64,000 nucleotides of DNA. Source: CBDCZY01 sp965224745. Its GTDB lineage: Bacteria > Pseudomonadota > Gammaproteobacteria > Methylococcales > Methylomonadaceae. The notes below the pieces were generated by a model, which did no database searches, had not been told where the DNA came from, and saw nothing but the letters and a program-made list of their open reading frames with translations. Each line of letters opens with the position of its first letter. The stretch's first letter is position 1. Below, one piece after another: positions 63,318-64,000 of the stretch. The stretch spans positions 682,001 through 746,000 of the forward strand of contig CBDCZY010000010.1 in assembly GCA_965224745.1 (NCBI GenBank). Reading direction: 5' to 3'. The position numbers and the translations under genes are program-made.

Positions 63318-64000
63318 TTATTTGACAAAATAGCCCCCTGTCTTCTTGCTTCCACGGTATTCTATTTTTCCTTCATCTCTGAGCTGCTTTATCCATCTTT
63401 CTATTGTTTTGGCGGGGGTTTTAAGTTGCACTTGTATTTGTGATACTCGCTTAGACGGATTATGTTTTATATAATCATATAAAGAGTTTATTCCCTCATT
63501 TATTCCCTCATTTATTCCCTCATTTATTCCCTCATTTACACCGCCAACACTTTTTTGCTTATAAAGTGTTACCCTGAAGCCATGTTGAAATTCTTCAAAG
63601 ATGGGTTCAAGAATGTCGTGTTGTTGGCATTCTTTTTTTATTCTTGCTATTCCTGATCCATATTTTTCTATGCTTCCTACTTCTTTAAACATTTTTGCAA
63701 TGGCAGCATTTCTACAGCGCGAGGAATAATGTCCATTTTGTAACTTTTCTATCGTAATATCGTCATAGAGTTCGCCGGGGTTAAAAAACTCTATGCGATC
63801 ATCGAAAATTTTCACCATAGAATCAGCGTTATCTCTATAGTCCCTGTGTACAACCATATTGGTAACTATTTCTCGGATCGCTTCAAGGGGGTAATCATAC
63901 CTTTCTATCCGTTGAGGCTCTCCTGTAAAAATGTACTCCACCATCAGGTTTTTTCGTATAAAAGTCATAGACTCTTCTACTTCGGTCATTAAGTCAGTAT
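63318..64000 (-). CDS. AlbA_2/Schlafen-like regulator, partial at right edge
   Basis: The C-terminal 227 codons of a paralogue of the gene at 61880. The frame is open to base 64000 beyond the ATG at 63989. The GHKL-like domain has AIREIVTNMVVHRDYRD, FFNPGELYDDIT and EKYGSGIARIKK. A linker with four NEGI repeats is followed by a winged helix ending KTGGYFVK. Identity with the neighbour is moderate, so the duplication is old. The AlbA_2 domain presumably lies outside the window. Confidence 0.88.
   Translation of the reverse strand, partial: TDLMTEVEESMTFIRKNLMVEYIFTGEPQRIERYDYPLEAIREIVTNMVVHRDYRDNADSMVKIFDDRIEFFNPGELYDDITIEKLQNGHYSSRCRNAAIAKMFKEVGSIEKYGSGIARIKKECQQHDILEPIFEEFQHGFRVTLYKQKSVGGVNEGINEGINEGINEGINSLYDYIKHNPSKRVSQIQVQLKTPAKTIERWIKQLRDEGKIEYRGSKKTGGYFVK
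63491..63538 (-). repeat. Four perfect 12-bp tandem repeats in second AlbA_2 gene
   Basis: TTCCCTCATTTA is repeated four times without change, encoding NEGI units in the linker. The sequence is unrelated to the repeat in the neighbouring paralogue, but the period, the copy number and the position in the protein are the same. Confidence 0.95.

Noticed and set aside
62078..63538. CRISPR-like repeats
   Set aside because: The units are contiguous 12-bp tandem repeats inside coding frames, without spacers.

Overview
The window looks like chromosomal DNA of an AT-rich gammaproteobacterium. The gene orders rnr-rlmB, ilvI-ilvH-ilvC-pssA-leuA, scpA-scpB-rluB, and a sigma-54-driven type IV pilin gene are all proteobacterial. 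A methanotroph-like member of the Methylococcales would fit, but that is inference. No rRNA and no CRISPR array are visible; one tRNA (Leu, CAG) is present.

Layout. 1-2909: two translationally coupled genes of unknown function on the minus strand. The larger runs off the left edge; the smaller is cut by an insertion sequence. 2910-6590: an IS3-family element whose orfA is split by a complete IS21-family element with a 7-bp target duplication. 6591-9945: repeat- and remnant-rich DNA with a duplicated small membrane-protein gene, a miniature IS1-like element and a VapBC-type toxin-antitoxin pair. 9946-13906: a three-gene operon (periplasmic vWA protein, ABC ATPase, FtsX-like permease) resembling the TagS/TagT/PpkA signalling parts of type VI secretion loci, but without the kinase or any secretion genes. 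14109-17734: rlmB, rnr and tRNA-Leu. 17735-24880: two more insertion sequences around an unknown gene and a large secreted beta-helix protein. 24972-30433: a five-gene minus-strand operon (radical SAM protein, SDR epimerase, GmhA-like isomerase, a reversed HldE-like fusion, GT-C-type membrane protein) that looks like a nucleotide-activated heptose-type sugar pathway. 30716-44235: a secreted VCBS/PPC protein followed by core genes (rimI, a family-4 uracil-DNA glycosylase, leuA, pssA, ilvC, ilvH, ilvI, a diguanylate cyclase, rluB, scpB, scpA, a site-2 protease). 44655-47207: type IV pilin with a sigma-54 promoter, then a TMTC-like membrane protein that may glycosylate it. 47334-63989: a surface-polysaccharide locus.

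The polysaccharide locus contains glycosyltransferases of families 2 and 4, two SAM methyltransferases, an FkbM methyltransferase, and a TagD-type glycerol-3-phosphate cytidylyltransferase between two CDP-glycerol glycerophosphotransferase-like proteins. It also has a Wzt-type ABC ATPase with a C-terminal cargo domain. Together these suggest an exported glycan decorated with glycerol-phosphate and methyl groups. Two paralogous AlbA_2/Schlafen-like regulators sit directly upstream of wzt. The first is translationally coupled to wzt, and each carries four perfect copies of a 12-bp in-frame repeat in its linker. A MntA-HepT toxin-antitoxin pair lies inside the locus next to a duplicated head of a glycosyltransferase gene.

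The most interesting points are the repeat-bearing AlbA_2 pair coupled to wzt, the radical-SAM/heptose-like operon with the domain-swapped HldE fusion, the kinase-less TagST-vWA operon, and the miniature IS1 element with a self-deleted transposase.
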